The notes under the pieces: model-generated
Told to the model about the DNA's origin: nothing
The model's database searches: none
Seen by the model: only the letters and a program-made list of their open reading frames with translations
Shown: positions 52,335-61,233 of the stretch, one piece after another
Layout of the letters: each line of letters begins with the position of its first letter
Position numbering within the stretch: position 1 is the first letter of the stretch
Made by a program: the position numbers and the translations under genes
Assembly (NCBI RefSeq): GCF_015350975.1
Contig: NZ_JADKRX010000007.1
Coordinates: 55,467-119,466 of the forward strand
Reading direction: 5' to 3'
Source: Curtobacterium sp. VKM Ac-1395
GTDB taxonomy: Bacteria > Actinomycetota > Actinomycetes > Actinomycetales > Microbacteriaceae
Length of the DNA: 64,000 nucleotides

Positions 52335-53101
52335 ACGTCTCCGCGCACAGCCGGGTGAACCGTGTGCCCGATCCGACACCGTCGTTCTGGGTCATCAAGG
52401 TGCTTACCACCGGGATGGGGGAAGCGCTCTCCGACTTCCTCGTCACCCGGTTCGACCCGGCACCAGCCGTCCTCGTCACCGCGGCGCTCTTCGCGGCCGT
52501 CCTCGCCGTGCAGCTCGCAGCGACCCGGTACGTCCCCTGGCTGTACTGGACGGCGGTGTCGATGGTCGGTGTGTTCGGCACCATGATCGCCGACGTCACC
52601 CACGTCGCCTTCGGAGTTCCGTACCTGGTGTCCGCACCCGTGTTCCTGCTCGCCCTGGTCCTCGTGTTCGTCCTGTGGCGTCGCACTGAACGCACGCTCG
52701 ACGTGCACGCGGTCACCAGCCGGCGTCGACAGTACTGGTACTGGGCCGCCGTTGTCGCGACCTTCGCGATGGGGACGGCCGCTGGCGACCTGCTCGCGAG
52801 CACCTTCCACCTCGGCTACTTCGCAGCCGGACTGGTCTTCGTCGCCCTGATGGCACTCGTCGTGGTCCTGCGCATGACGGCCGTGCTGGGGCCGATCGCA
52901 GCCTTCTGGACGGCGTACGTCCTCACACGCCCCGTCGGTGCGTCATTCGCGGACTGGATCGCCGTCCCACACGTCCGTGGCGGCCTCGACGCCGGCACCG
53001 GCCTGGTCAGCGCGCTTCTCGTCCTCACCATCGCCATCGCGGTCGCCTGGACAGCTCAGCACCACCGCGCAACGCAACTCAACGAAGTCAACAGCCGATG
53101 A
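52331..53101 (+). CDS. COG4705-type membrane protein, second copy
   Basis: 256 residues from GTG 52331 (VNVSAHSRVNRVPDPTPSFW). It is paralogous to the first copy across its length: VIKVLTTGMGEALSDFLVTR, YWAAVVATFAMGTAAGDLLA and FWTAYVLTRPVGASFADWIA. The repeated motif D/G...D in each unit may mark a binding site. Both copies probably work with the DedA protein between them. The substrate is unknown. Confidence 0.82.
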   Translation: MNVSAHSRVNRVPDPTPSFWVIKVLTTGMGEALSDFLVTRFDPAPAVLVTAALFAAVLAVQLAATRYVPWLYWTAVSMVGVFGTMIADVTHVAFGVPYLVSAPVFLLALVLVFVLWRRTERTLDVHAVTSRRRQYWYWAAVVATFAMGTAAGDLLASTFHLGYFAAGLVFVALMALVVVLRMTAVLGPIAAFWTAYVLTRPVGASFADWIAVPHVRGGLDAGTGLVSALLVLTIAIAVAWTAQHHRATQLNEVNSR

Positions 53102-53404
53102 TGCTTTGAGCGCGTGTATGCGACGTGGCTAAGACAAACGCAATGACCAGCCGCCTGCGATCTGCGTTGGCCCTCGCAACCGGATCACGATCCAAAATGG
53201 AGGGGCCGAATCTGTCGCGTGCATAACCGCCGCGTGCTCAGGACGTGGGTAGACCTCCAACGAGCCCGTAGATCAATCGCAACATGACACCAAGCGCAGG
53301 TCAAAACGCGACGCTGAGCGCGGTTGCACACACAATTGCGCTCGAAACGGCTTCCGCTTTTACCAGACGAATGCGCAAAAGACGCGAGCCCCCGGATGTG
53401 AGTA
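53102..53404. other. Gene-free interval
   Basis: No supported gene. The interval is AT-richer than its surroundings and separates the COG4705-DedA operon from the convergent redox cluster. I see no clear terminator. Confidence 0.5.
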
Positions 53405-54169
53405 TCACCCGCTGTGCACCGACATCAGCGGGGTGAGCGGGGTGAGCCAGAAGCGCGCGCCTGGTGTCGCCACGGCCGATCCGTCACGGCGGAACGCGAG
53501 CACGTCGACCGCGAACCTGGCGGTGATGCGGTCGAGATCCGCCTGGTCACCGGCCATGATCGCAGTCGCGAGCACGTCGGCCGTCACGATGTCGTCGGCG
53601 GCGACCGTCACCTGCGCGAACGTCGCCGAACCACGGACCCAGATGTGCTCGCCGCGCTCGGCGGTCCCGGAGGTCGCGAGAGCGCGGCGTCCCGATCGGA
53701 GCTGGAGCCACGCTGCGAGTGCATCACGTCGGTCCGGGTCGACGACGCCCACCATCCACGGCTCGCCGCCGGTGTGCGAGCCGCGGCCGAGCACGTCACC
53801 ACCCACGGTGAGTAGCCAGTCCGCGCCCTCCGCGTCGAGGACGTCGCCGGCGTCGCGCATCGCGAGGGCCTTCACGACCCCGGAGAGGTCGACGACACCG
53901 TCCGGGCGGTGCGGTGTGAAGGCGCCGTCGGTCCGTTGCCGCCACTCGAGCGCGAGCGCGTACACGTCAAGGATCGCGGGGTCGGCGTCCGTCAGGTGGA
54001 GGTCTCCCCGGGCAACGGCGCTCAGCGGGCTCGTGTCGTCCCAGAGGCTGTACGTGCGGTCGTACTCGTCGAAGACGCGGTGCAGTCGTCCGAGGTGAGC
54101 GTCGGTCATCCCCTCGGGGGTCCGGAGGCTGACGACGGTGCCCATCGTGCCGAACGAGTGGACGGTCAC
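53405..54169 (-). CDS. apbE: ApbE-type FAD:protein FMN transferase
   Basis: 254 residues from GTG 54169 (VTVHSFGTMGTVVSLRTPEG), overlapping the FMN-binding gene stop (GTGA). Motifs include DEYDRTYSLWDDTSPLSAVA, VVDLSGVVKALAMRDAGDVL, LLTVGGDVLGRG and TADVLATAIMAGD near the metal site. ApbE proteins attach FMN covalently to Thr in a [DSN]GAT motif. The neighbouring protein carries SGATYTS, so it is the likely substrate. It is shorter than many ApbE enzymes and has no clear signal peptide, so it may act in the cytoplasm. Confidence 0.88.
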   Translation of the reverse strand: MTVHSFGTMGTVVSLRTPEGMTDAHLGRLHRVFDEYDRTYSLWDDTSPLSAVARGDLHLTDADPAILDVYALALEWRQRTDGAFTPHRPDGVVDLSGVVKALAMRDAGDVLDAEGADWLLTVGGDVLGRGSHTGGEPWMVGVVDPDRRDALAAWLQLRSGRRALATSGTAERGEHIWVRGSATFAQVTVAADDIVTADVLATAIMAGDQADLDRITARFAVDVLAFRRDGSAVATPGARFWLTPLTPLMSVHSG

Positions 54170-54687
54170 AGTCCGGCCGTGTCGATCGCGGACTGCAGGG
54201 ACGTCGTGTAGCCGTCGCTGGTGTAGGTCGCCCCGCTCACCGCCTGGATGTCCGACGACTGTGCGGTGAGCGCCTCCTGGCGGAGGACCGGGGCCGCCTG
54301 GTTGCTGATCGCGACCGAGCGTCCGCCGTCGTCGGTGAGCTGGAGCGCCTCCACGTCGGTGATCGTGCCGTTCGTCACCACGATCTCGACCTGGACCGGG
54401 CCGTAGCGGGTCTGTGTGGTGGCACCGTCGTACGTCCCGGAGACGCCGGACGCAGCCGACCCGGATCTGCCGGAGCCGGAGCTCGCCGACCCGCTGGTGC
54501 CGGACCCGGACGTCCCGGATCCGGAGGTCGACCCGGTACCGCTCGCCGTGCCTCCCGTCCCGGAGGTGCCGGTGGAACCGGCGCCCGTGGACGGCGTGGT
54601 GACCGCGGGCTGCACCCCGAGCTGCCATCCGATGGTGAGCAGTGCGACGGAGGACAGGACCCCGCCGACGACGACGCGTGGCTTCAT
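54166..54687 (-). CDS. FMN-binding domain protein with Gly/Ser linker
   Basis: 173 residues. An N-terminal membrane helix (VVVGGVLSSVALLTIGWQLG) is followed by a long Gly/Ser/Thr-only linker at about residues 35-82. The FMN-binding domain then reads TRYGPVQVEIVVTNGTITDV, RSVAISNQAAPVLRQEALTA and AVSGATYTSDGYTTSLQSAI. Thr154 in SGATYTS is the probable site of covalent FMN. It should shuttle electrons on the outer face of the membrane from the ferric-reductase-like protein. It overlaps both neighbours by 4 nt. Confidence 0.9.
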   Translation of the reverse strand: MKPRVVVGGVLSSVALLTIGWQLGVQPAVTTPSTGAGSTGTSGTGGTASGTGSTSGSGTSGSGTSGSASSGSGRSGSAASGVSGTYDGATTQTRYGPVQVEIVVTNGTITDVEALQLTDDGGRSVAISNQAAPVLRQEALTAQSSDIQAVSGATYTSDGYTTSLQSAIDTAGL

Positions 54688-56141
54688 GACTCGAACCGTT
54701 CCTGGTGGATCTGGTGCTCCGGGACACCGGAGCGGCGGGCTTCGGCGACGACGAGGTCGCTCCAGGCGCGCGGCCCACAGACGTAGAGGTCGGACTGGAG
54801 GAGGTGCGGGAAGGCGGTGCGGAGCGAGACGCCCCGGCGGAGGTCCTCCTCGGTCATCCAGCTCTCCCGGCTCCGTGCCCGCGGACCGACCATGGCGAAC
54901 AGCGCGCTCCCGGTCGCCTCGGCGAGGTCGGCGACCTCGTTCCAGAGGTACTGCTGGTCGGCGTCGGATCCGCGGAGGAGCACCGTCGCCTCACCGGGAC
55001 GGAGGTCGGTGTCCTCGAGGAGCGACCGGACCGGTGTGATGCCGATGCCCGACGCCACGAGCGCGAGGTGGGGAGCGGTCCTGGCCGCCGTGGTGAACAA
55101 GCCGTAGGGGCCCTCGAGCGAGACGAACGCGCCCGGGCGGATCCGCCCGAGTCGTGCGGTCCCGGCGCCGAGGTCGCGCACCGTGATCCTCGCGCCGCGG
55201 TTCGTCGGGACCGCGGAGAATGACACGGGGTGGGCGTGGTACCAGGTGTGCGCGGTCCAGAAGCGCCAGACCCCGTACTGCCCGCCACGGACGCCGAGAC
55301 GATCGAGGTCGGTGCCGGCCAGGTGGATGGAGACGACGCCGGGAGCGATCTGCTCGACGGCGAGGACCCGGATGCGGTGCCGCAGGGTGACGACGACGGG
55401 CATCACGAACCGGAACAGGGCGATCAGGCCGAGCGACAGGGAGTACAGCGCGATCCAGTAGCCGCGCTGCCAGGTCCCGGCCCCGAGGACACTGCCGACG
55501 CTCAGCATGTGCGGGAGCGCGACGCCGACCGCGACGTAGCTGAGGAGGTGGATCACGTGCCAGGCCTCGTGGGCGAAGTGCCGGCGGACGGACACCACGC
55601 TCGTCACGACGACGACGAGGAACAGTCCGAGCGACAGGTAGGCGAGGGGCATGTCGGGCACGGTCATGAACAGCGACATCGTCTCCGCCACCGGGTTCGT
55701 CCGGTCGGACAGGCCGTAGCCGAGCGTCAGGAGGGCACCGTGCGCGAGGAGCAGGTACAGCACCGGCTTCCCGAGCGACCGGTGCTGGGCGATGGCGTTG
55801 TCGCTGCCGAACACCCGGTCGACGAGCGGCACACGGGCGGCGAGGACGATCATCACGAGGCAGAGGTCCGTGGCCACGAGACCGGCGACGATCCCCGCGG
55901 CGGTGAGCCACCCAGCGATGTCGGAGACGGTGTGGGACCCGGGGGACGCCAGGTAGAGGGCCACCGCCATCGCGGCCGAGGCCCAGGCGAGCACACCGAG
56001 GGAGTCCGAGGCGGCGGACCGCCGTCGGTGGTCGCGTCGCCGGCGCGCGGCGGCGCGCTCGAGCGACTCGGAGGGGACGGACGGGAGGCGCGGTGCCGGT
56101 GACTGGGGTCGATGCAGCGGGCGGGTGATCTGGTCGGTCAT
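54684..56141 (-). CDS. Ferric-reductase-like flavohaem protein
   Basis: 485 residues from ATG 56141 after GAGAGGAG. Six or so transmembrane helices at 50-270 contain His residues suited to haem binding (LYLLLAHGALLTLGYG, HFAHEAWHVIHLLSYVAVGV, ALPHM). The FAD domain has HPVSFSAVPTNRGARITV and SLEGPYGLF; the NAD(P) domain has LVASGIGITPVRSLLED and VCGPRAWSDLV. It probably carries electrons from NAD(P)H across the membrane. The following FMN-binding and ApbE genes overlap it, so the three form a flavin-based redox unit. Confidence 0.88.
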   Translation of the reverse strand: MTDQITRPLHRPQSPAPRLPSVPSESLERAAARRRRDHRRRSAASDSLGVLAWASAAMAVALYLASPGSHTVSDIAGWLTAAGIVAGLVATDLCLVMIVLAARVPLVDRVFGSDNAIAQHRSLGKPVLYLLLAHGALLTLGYGLSDRTNPVAETMSLFMTVPDMPLAYLSLGLFLVVVVTSVVSVRRHFAHEAWHVIHLLSYVAVGVALPHMLSVGSVLGAGTWQRGYWIALYSLSLGLIALFRFVMPVVVTLRHRIRVLAVEQIAPGVVSIHLAGTDLDRLGVRGGQYGVWRFWTAHTWYHAHPVSFSAVPTNRGARITVRDLGAGTARLGRIRPGAFVSLEGPYGLFTTAARTAPHLALVASGIGITPVRSLLEDTDLRPGEATVLLRGSDADQQYLWNEVADLAEATGSALFAMVGPRARSRESWMTEEDLRRGVSLRTAFPHLLQSDLYVCGPRAWSDLVVAEARRSGVPEHQIHQERFES

Positions 56142-56284
56142 CACGCGCTCCTCTCGGATGAGATCCGGAGCGCTCGGCTCCCGATCAGTGAAGTCACAGC
56201 ATCGTCAGCCGCCCTTTGGGACAGCCTCGAACGAGGCAGCGGTTTCGTTCGAGAGCTCACGTGATCCGATCCCGCCGCGACCGC

Positions 56285-57778
56285 TCAGGTGCGGGGGAGC
56301 ATCACCGTCGCGACGGCACCGCCGCCCGGGGCGTTGGCGAGCTCCGTGCTCCCACCGGCACTCATCGCGATCGCCCGGACGAGGGAGAGTCCGAGCCCGC
56401 TCCCGCCGCGCACCCGTCGCCGTGATTCGTCGGCGCGGGTGAACCGGTCGAACGCGACCGGGATGAAGGACGCCGGCACACCGGGTCCGTCGTCGGTGAC
56501 CGTCAGGACGAGCGCGGTGTCGGCACGCTGCGCCAGGTGTACGCGGACGGATCCGCCCTCGGGGCTGAACGTCGTCGCGTTCGTCACCAGGTTGTCGAGG
56601 ACCCGCCCGAACGCGGCTGCTGAGACGGCGTACGTGGCCTCGGGGTCGGACACCTCCAGGTCGAAGTCCACACCGACGGCGGCGTCCCCGGTGCCGGCGC
56701 GTCCCCGGTCGATGGCGGCCATCAGCTCCGAGACGAGGTCGGACGCGGTCGTCGGTGCGACCGTCACTGTGGACGGGGCGGTCTCGTCGAGCCGTGACAG
56801 CTCCAGGAGCGTCGCGGTCAGGGCCGTGAGGCGGTGCACGTCGGTCTCGATGCTGCGGACGTCCCGCTCGAGCGCCTCGGCGTCGCCGAACGACCGGTGC
56901 GCGAGTTCGAGCCGGTTCGTCAGCACGGCGAGGGGGGTCCGCAGCTCGTGGCTGGCGTCGGACACCATACGGCGCTCGTGCTCGGCGCTGGCACGCTGTC
57001 GCTGCAGGAACGCGTTGAGCGTCGTCGCGAGGTCCGCGATCTCGTCGTCGGTCCGTCCCACCGGCAGGTCGCCGTCGGCGTCACCGGTGCTGAGGTCCTC
57101 GGCCGCGCGGCGCATGCGAGCGACCGGGCGGAGGGCGAGCGACGTCAGGAGCCATGCCGTCCCGGCGAACGCGGCGAGGGCGAGGACGGTGCCGATGACG
57201 AGCGACCGGTCGACCGCGGCGAGGGTTAGTTCGCCGGCGGCTCCGTTCCTGGCGGCCCAGACCCGGAACGTGCCGTCCGCCGTCGAGAGCCGTTCGCCGA
57301 CGACGCTGAAGACGGCGCCGTCCGCCTGCGTCCGGTACGTCGTGCGGCCGTCGGTCGTCGACAGCCCGACCGGGACGCCGTCCGCGGGGCCGCCCTCCCG
57401 GTTCCTGGTCCCGGGCCCGTCGCCGGGCTCGCCACGGTGCTGCCCCGGACCGGTCCTGGTCCCGTCCACGTCCGACGAGCCGGGAAGGCCCCTTCGTACG
57501 TCGTGCGGCAGGGTGTCGACCAGGAAGGACCCGTCGGGGCTCTGCACGGCGACGAGCACGCCGGCGGAGGGTGCGTCGGGCTGCTCGTCGGGATGGTTCC
57601 GGAGGTCCGCGAGGAACGGGGCGATGTCGCTCGTCGCGAGGGAGACCTCGGTGCTCCTGGTCTGGGCGCGGATCTGCAGGTGGAGCACGACCGCGACGGC
57701 CGCGAGCACGATCGCACCGATGAGCAGGCTGCCGAGGGTGATCCTGGTCCGAATGGACAGCGACCGCATTGTCCTCAC
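56285..57778 (-). CDS. Sensor histidine kinase
   Basis: 497 residues from GTG 57778, overlapping the regulator stop (GTGA). Two transmembrane helices flank a periplasmic-type domain of about 155 residues with a disordered Gly/Arg/Pro stretch (TRTGPGQHRGEPGDGPGTRN). A HAMP domain follows, then the phospho-acceptor His in MVSDASHELRTPLAVL. ATPase boxes are LDNLVTNATTF, TDDGPGVPAS and GSGLGLSLV. It is the partner of the response regulator at 57775 and lies 140 bp upstream of the ferric-reductase operon on the same strand. Confidence 0.93.
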   Translation of the reverse strand: MRTMRSLSIRTRITLGSLLIGAIVLAAVAVVLHLQIRAQTRSTEVSLATSDIAPFLADLRNHPDEQPDAPSAGVLVAVQSPDGSFLVDTLPHDVRRGLPGSSDVDGTRTGPGQHRGEPGDGPGTRNREGGPADGVPVGLSTTDGRTTYRTQADGAVFSVVGERLSTADGTFRVWAARNGAAGELTLAAVDRSLVIGTVLALAAFAGTAWLLTSLALRPVARMRRAAEDLSTGDADGDLPVGRTDDEIADLATTLNAFLQRQRASAEHERRMVSDASHELRTPLAVLTNRLELAHRSFGDAEALERDVRSIETDVHRLTALTATLLELSRLDETAPSTVTVAPTTASDLVSELMAAIDRGRAGTGDAAVGVDFDLEVSDPEATYAVSAAAFGRVLDNLVTNATTFSPEGGSVRVHLAQRADTALVLTVTDDGPGVPASFIPVAFDRFTRADESRRRVRGGSGLGLSLVRAIAMSAGGSTELANAPGGGAVATVMLPRT

Positions 57779-58476
57779 GGGCTGGCTGTCTCGTCGGGCG
57801 GCACTCGGACCTCCAGGCGGTACCCGACGCCGCGGACGGTGACGATCGCGACGTCCGCGTCCGCCGTGGCGAGCTTCCGGCGGACGTAGCTGACGTACTG
57901 GTCGACGATGGTCGGGTCGAAGTGTTCCGACGATCCCCACACGTCGTCGAGGATCGCGGCACGGGACCGGACCTCCGGCGCGCTCTGGATGAGGAACCGG
58001 AGGAGCGAGAACTCCTTGACGCTGAGCGGGAGGTCCTTGCCGAGCACCGTCGCCCTGACCGCGATGGTGTCCAGGCGGACGGTGCCGAACTGCACGGTCG
58101 TGGAACCACCGGCGGCCTGACGACGGAGGTGCGCCCGGATCCGTGCGTTGAGTTCGGCGAGGGCGAACGGCTTCGTGAGGTAGTCGTCGGCGCCGGAGTC
58201 GAGCCCGAAGACCCGGTCGTCGACGGCATCCCGTGCCGTCACGAGGATCACCGGGAACGACCCGCCCAGCTCGCGGATCCGTCGACAGACCTCGAACCCG
58301 GTCATCTCCGGGAGCATGACGTCGATCGCTGCGGCGTCGAACTCGGCGTGTGCCACCGCGACGAGCGCCGCGACGCCGTCGTGCACGAGGAAAACGGTGT
58401 GTCCCTCGCCGGCCAGCCCCGCCTCGACGAGCGTGCCCATCTCGTGGTCGTCCTCCACGACGAGGATGTGCGCCAT
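57775..58476 (-). CDS. OmpR-family response regulator
   Basis: 233 residues. Receiver residues E8-D9-D10, phospho-acceptor D52 (AIDVMLPEM) and Lys in LTKPF are present. The C-terminal winged helix has LPLSVKEFSLLRFLIQSAPE and DQYVSYVRRKLATADADVAI, ending VRGVGYRLE. It is co-translated with the kinase gene and starts 7 bp after the VIT transporter stop. It therefore probably controls the metal/redox cluster that surrounds it. Confidence 0.93.
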   Translation of the reverse strand: MAHILVVEDDHEMGTLVEAGLAGEGHTVFLVHDGVAALVAVAHAEFDAAAIDVMLPEMTGFEVCRRIRELGGSFPVILVTARDAVDDRVFGLDSGADDYLTKPFALAELNARIRAHLRRQAAGGSTTVQFGTVRLDTIAVRATVLGKDLPLSVKEFSLLRFLIQSAPEVRSRAAILDDVWGSSEHFDPTIVDQYVSYVRRKLATADADVAIVTVRGVGYRLEVRVPPDETASP

Positions 58477-58483
58477 CGTCGCC

Positions 58484-59224
58484 TCAGACCACGCCGGACG
58501 TACCGAGCAACGACCCGATGAGGAACGTCGCCACGAGCGCCGCCGCGCCGCCGATCACCACGCGGACCGTCGCGCGCAGGACCGGGCCGCCGCCGATCCG
58601 TGCGCCGATCGCGCCGGTGAGGGCGAGGGCGAGGAGCACGACCCCGAAGGTCACGGGCACGCGTGTCGACTCGGGCGGCAGGAGGATCGCGAGGAGCGGC
58701 AGGACGGCACCGACGGCGAACGCCGCCGCGGAGGCGGCAGCGGCGTGCCACGGACTCACGACGTCGGCCTCGTCGATGCCGAGCTCGGTCGACAGGTGCG
58801 CCGCGAGGGCGTCCCGCTCGGTGAGCTGCGCGGCGACCTGCTCCGCGGTGTCCCGCGTGAGGCCTCGGCCCTGCCAGAGAGCCGTCAGCTCTTCGAGCTC
58901 GGCGTCCGGGTCGTCGCGGAGTTCCCGCCGCTCGAGCTCGATGAGCGCGCGTTGGCTGTCCCGTTGGCTGCTCACGGACACGTACTCACCGAGCGCCATC
59001 GAGATCGCGCCGCCGACGAGCGCCGCGGCACCCGCCGTCGCGATCGCACCCGTGGAGGTCGATGCACCGGCGACGCCGACCACGATCGCAGCGGTCGACA
59101 CGATGCCATCGTTCGCGCCGAGGACACCGGCACGGAGCCAGTTCAGGCGGCTGGCGAGGCCCCCCGCGTGCGCCTCGTCCGGGTGCGTCGCGGGCCCTGC
59201 GCCGCCCTCGTCGGATGCGGTCAT
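58484..59224 (-). CDS. VIT1/CCC1-family metal transporter
   Basis: 246 residues from ATG 59224 (MTASDEGGAGPATHPDEAHA). The first helix motif LNWLRAGVLGANDGIVSTAA and the second ISMALGEYVSVSSQRDSQRA are hallmarks of the VIT family (Fe2+/Mn2+ export or storage). A charged cytoplasmic segment rich in Glu/Asp follows (RELRDDPDAELEELTALWQG), as in family members that bind metal there, and three helices close the protein. It heads a six-gene minus-strand series with a two-component system and a ferric-reductase unit, linking it to iron or manganese handling. Confidence 0.92.
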   Translation of the reverse strand: MTASDEGGAGPATHPDEAHAGGLASRLNWLRAGVLGANDGIVSTAAIVVGVAGASTSTGAIATAGAAALVGGAISMALGEYVSVSSQRDSQRALIELERRELRDDPDAELEELTALWQGRGLTRDTAEQVAAQLTERDALAAHLSTELGIDEADVVSPWHAAAASAAAFAVGAVLPLLAILLPPESTRVPVTFGVVLLALALTGAIGARIGGGPVLRATVRVVIGGAAALVATFLIGSLLGTSGVV

Positions 59225-59358
59225 GCCGCCACTCAACACCATCGGCTGCACCGCGCCCGGCAGTTCACCGTCGCGCAGGTGCTCCGCCGCTCGTTCGTGT
59301 GAGGTCTCGAGTGATCCGTGCCGGTGGGCGGCGCGGTCGTGCGCCTAGCGTGCGGTGC

Positions 59359-59802
59359 ATGACTGCTTCGACACCGTCCACGACGACCGATCGCCGAGCG
59401 AGCGCCGCCCCGGACGGAGCACGCCGCCTGTTTGCGGTCTTCGTCGGCGTCACGGTCCTGTTCATCTTCCTGCAGTCCCTCACCGCGGGGGAGTTCATCA
59501 CCGACGGGCTCCCGGACGGCGCACGTGCGGTGTGGACCGACGTCCACGGCTTCCTCGCCTACCCGATCATGGTGTTCGCACTGCTCGCCGCGATCGTGGC
59601 GTTCGCCCGTCTCGACGCCCGCGGCACGGCGATCATGACTGGCCTGCTGTTCGCCGGCGCGGTCGTGCAGTGGCTGCTCGGACACGCCATCACCACCCTG
59701 CACATGGACTGGGTCACCCCATTCCACGTCGTGCTCGCGTTCGTGATCTACGGCCTCGCCATCTGGCTGTCGGTCAGGAGCGCCGCGCTGCGCCGACGCT
59801 GA
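59359..59802 (+). CDS. Four-TM membrane protein
   Basis: 147 residues from ATG 59359 (MTASTPSTTTDRRASAAPDG). Four helices: LFAVFVGVTVLFIFLQSLTA, FLAYPIMVFALLAAIVAF, IMTGLLFAGAVVQWLLGHAI and FHVVLAFVIYGLAIWLSV. Conserved His residues (DVHGFLAYP, LGHAITTLHMDW, TPFHVV) could bind haem or metal, resembling DUF6220-type proteins, but this is unproven. It is divergent from the VIT gene, 134 bp away, so they may share regulation. Confidence 0.65.
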   Translation: MTASTPSTTTDRRASAAPDGARRLFAVFVGVTVLFIFLQSLTAGEFITDGLPDGARAVWTDVHGFLAYPIMVFALLAAIVAFARLDARGTAIMTGLLFAGAVVQWLLGHAITTLHMDWVTPFHVVLAFVIYGLAIWLSVRSAALRRR

Positions 59803-59890
59803 GCTAACGCGTCTGATTCACCAGCAGTCGTCCAACGACACAGAAGTACGAGGACAACCCTGACGCGCACCACACAACACAGATCAACCA

Positions 59891-60094
59891 GTGGCACCGG
59901 GGGAAACCGACTCTGCTGACACGTTGAACGAAGCTCCAGAGACGCGGGCCCACGGTGAGGCCTGCAGCTGTGAGCGCTCTGCATCCAAGAGACCTTCCTG
60001 CGACGGATGCCCCCGGAAGGACGTTCTGGACCTTGTCCGCGAACTAGCCGATACAGAGCTGAGAAGCTCTCCCGTACTCGATCGACTCCGATGA
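59891..60094 (+). CDS. Small Cys-containing protein, 67 aa (doubtful)
   Basis: A GTG-started frame ending 12 bp before the AroE start. The product has a Cys cluster (CSCERSASKRPSCDGCPRKD) followed by a helical end (LVRELADTELRSS). The spacing of four Cys could form a zinc knuckle. Codon bias is modest and no family is recognised. Confidence 0.3.
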   Translation: MAPGETDSADTLNEAPETRAHGEACSCERSASKRPSCDGCPRKDVLDLVRELADTELRSSPVLDRLR

Positions 60095-60106
60095 GAAACT
60101 GACAAG

Positions 60107-61036
60107 GTGTGTGCCGTGGCACTGTCATATCGTGATCCAGATCGCACCGCCCTCGCCGTGCTTGGGTCCCCAATCGCGCACTCGCTTTCCCCAACGTTGC
60201 ACTCCGCCGCGTACGCCGAGCTAGGACTCCCCTTCTCGTACAACACGCATGAGGTACCCGCTGGGGGGCTTGCGGCTTTCGTCGCGGGACTCGGCCCGAG
60301 GCAGCGTGGGCTCAGCCTCACGATGCCCCTGAAACGTGAGGTACTTCCGCTACTCGACCGCACCACGGCGCTCGTAGACGAGCTCGGCGTCGCCAACACC
60401 CTCCTGTTGCGGTCCGAGAACGACCGCATCATCCGGGCTGGTGCGAACACCGACGTGGAAGGGTTGGTCCGGCCGATCAGCGCGATTGGATGCGCTCCGG
60501 TAGACGTGACGATCCTGGGCGGCGGCGCGACTGCGGTGAGTGCGCTCATGGCTGCCTTCCAAGTCGGTGCGCGGCTCGCACGGGTCTTCGTGCGAAACCC
60601 AGGTCGAGCCGAACCACTCACCACCCTCGCAACACGACTAGGTGTCGCCATCGAGGTGCACCCGCTCATCGAGGTCTCCCAGATCGGTCCGCTCGGTTTC
60701 GTCATCTCGACGCTGCCGGGAGGTGTTGCGGACGACCTTTCCCTTGTTCCGACCAATCCCGATGCGGTTCTGTTCGACGTCACCTACAAGCCGTCGAAGA
60801 CGGCCATTGCGTCTCGATGGGAGGAGGCAGGGGGTCGCGTCCTGAGCGGTCTGGACATGCTGACGGAGCAAGCGATCGGCCAGATTCGGTTCTTCCTGAC
60901 CGGAGACCAGGACGAGCCCCTGACCGACGAAGACGAAGTCCGGCGGTCGATGCGGATCGCCGTTGGCTTACCCCCAACGATCACGCCGTCCGCGGTTCAC
61001 GAACTTCGTCACGAACTCACACATCACGTCGTCTGA
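60107..61036 (+). CDS. AroE-like shikimate/quinate dehydrogenase
   Basis: 309 residues. The substrate domain has LGSPIAHSLSPTLH (Ser26 and Ser28 equivalents), SLTMPLK with the catalytic Lys76, Asn97 in GVANT and Asp116 in GANTDVEG. The nucleotide domain has LGGGATAVSALMAAF and an NRT-like VRNPGRAEP. It should reduce 3-dehydroshikimate or a related compound with NADPH. The chromosome normally encodes aroE, so this copy is probably a paralogue with a different substrate. The C-terminal 40 residues extend beyond the usual length. Confidence 0.85.
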   Translation: MCAVALSYRDPDRTALAVLGSPIAHSLSPTLHSAAYAELGLPFSYNTHEVPAGGLAAFVAGLGPRQRGLSLTMPLKREVLPLLDRTTALVDELGVANTLLLRSENDRIIRAGANTDVEGLVRPISAIGCAPVDVTILGGGATAVSALMAAFQVGARLARVFVRNPGRAEPLTTLATRLGVAIEVHPLIEVSQIGPLGFVISTLPGGVADDLSLVPTNPDAVLFDVTYKPSKTAIASRWEEAGGRVLSGLDMLTEQAIGQIRFFLTGDQDEPLTDEDEVRRSMRIAVGLPPTITPSAVHELRHELTHHVV

Positions 61037-61233
61037 GACGTGCGGCGTACGAGTCGTAGATCGTCTCGCTACACGATCGGCTATCGAACCGTCACTGGCG
61101 CCACCTGCGGGCGTATCCGCTTAGCTGTGATGATGCTCCAGGTACGCGTAACGCAATTGTAACCGTCCCATACGGCGTCTCATATGTAGGTGTCGGTGGT
61201 GCGGGTTACAGTCATCGCGACAAAGGAGGTGAC

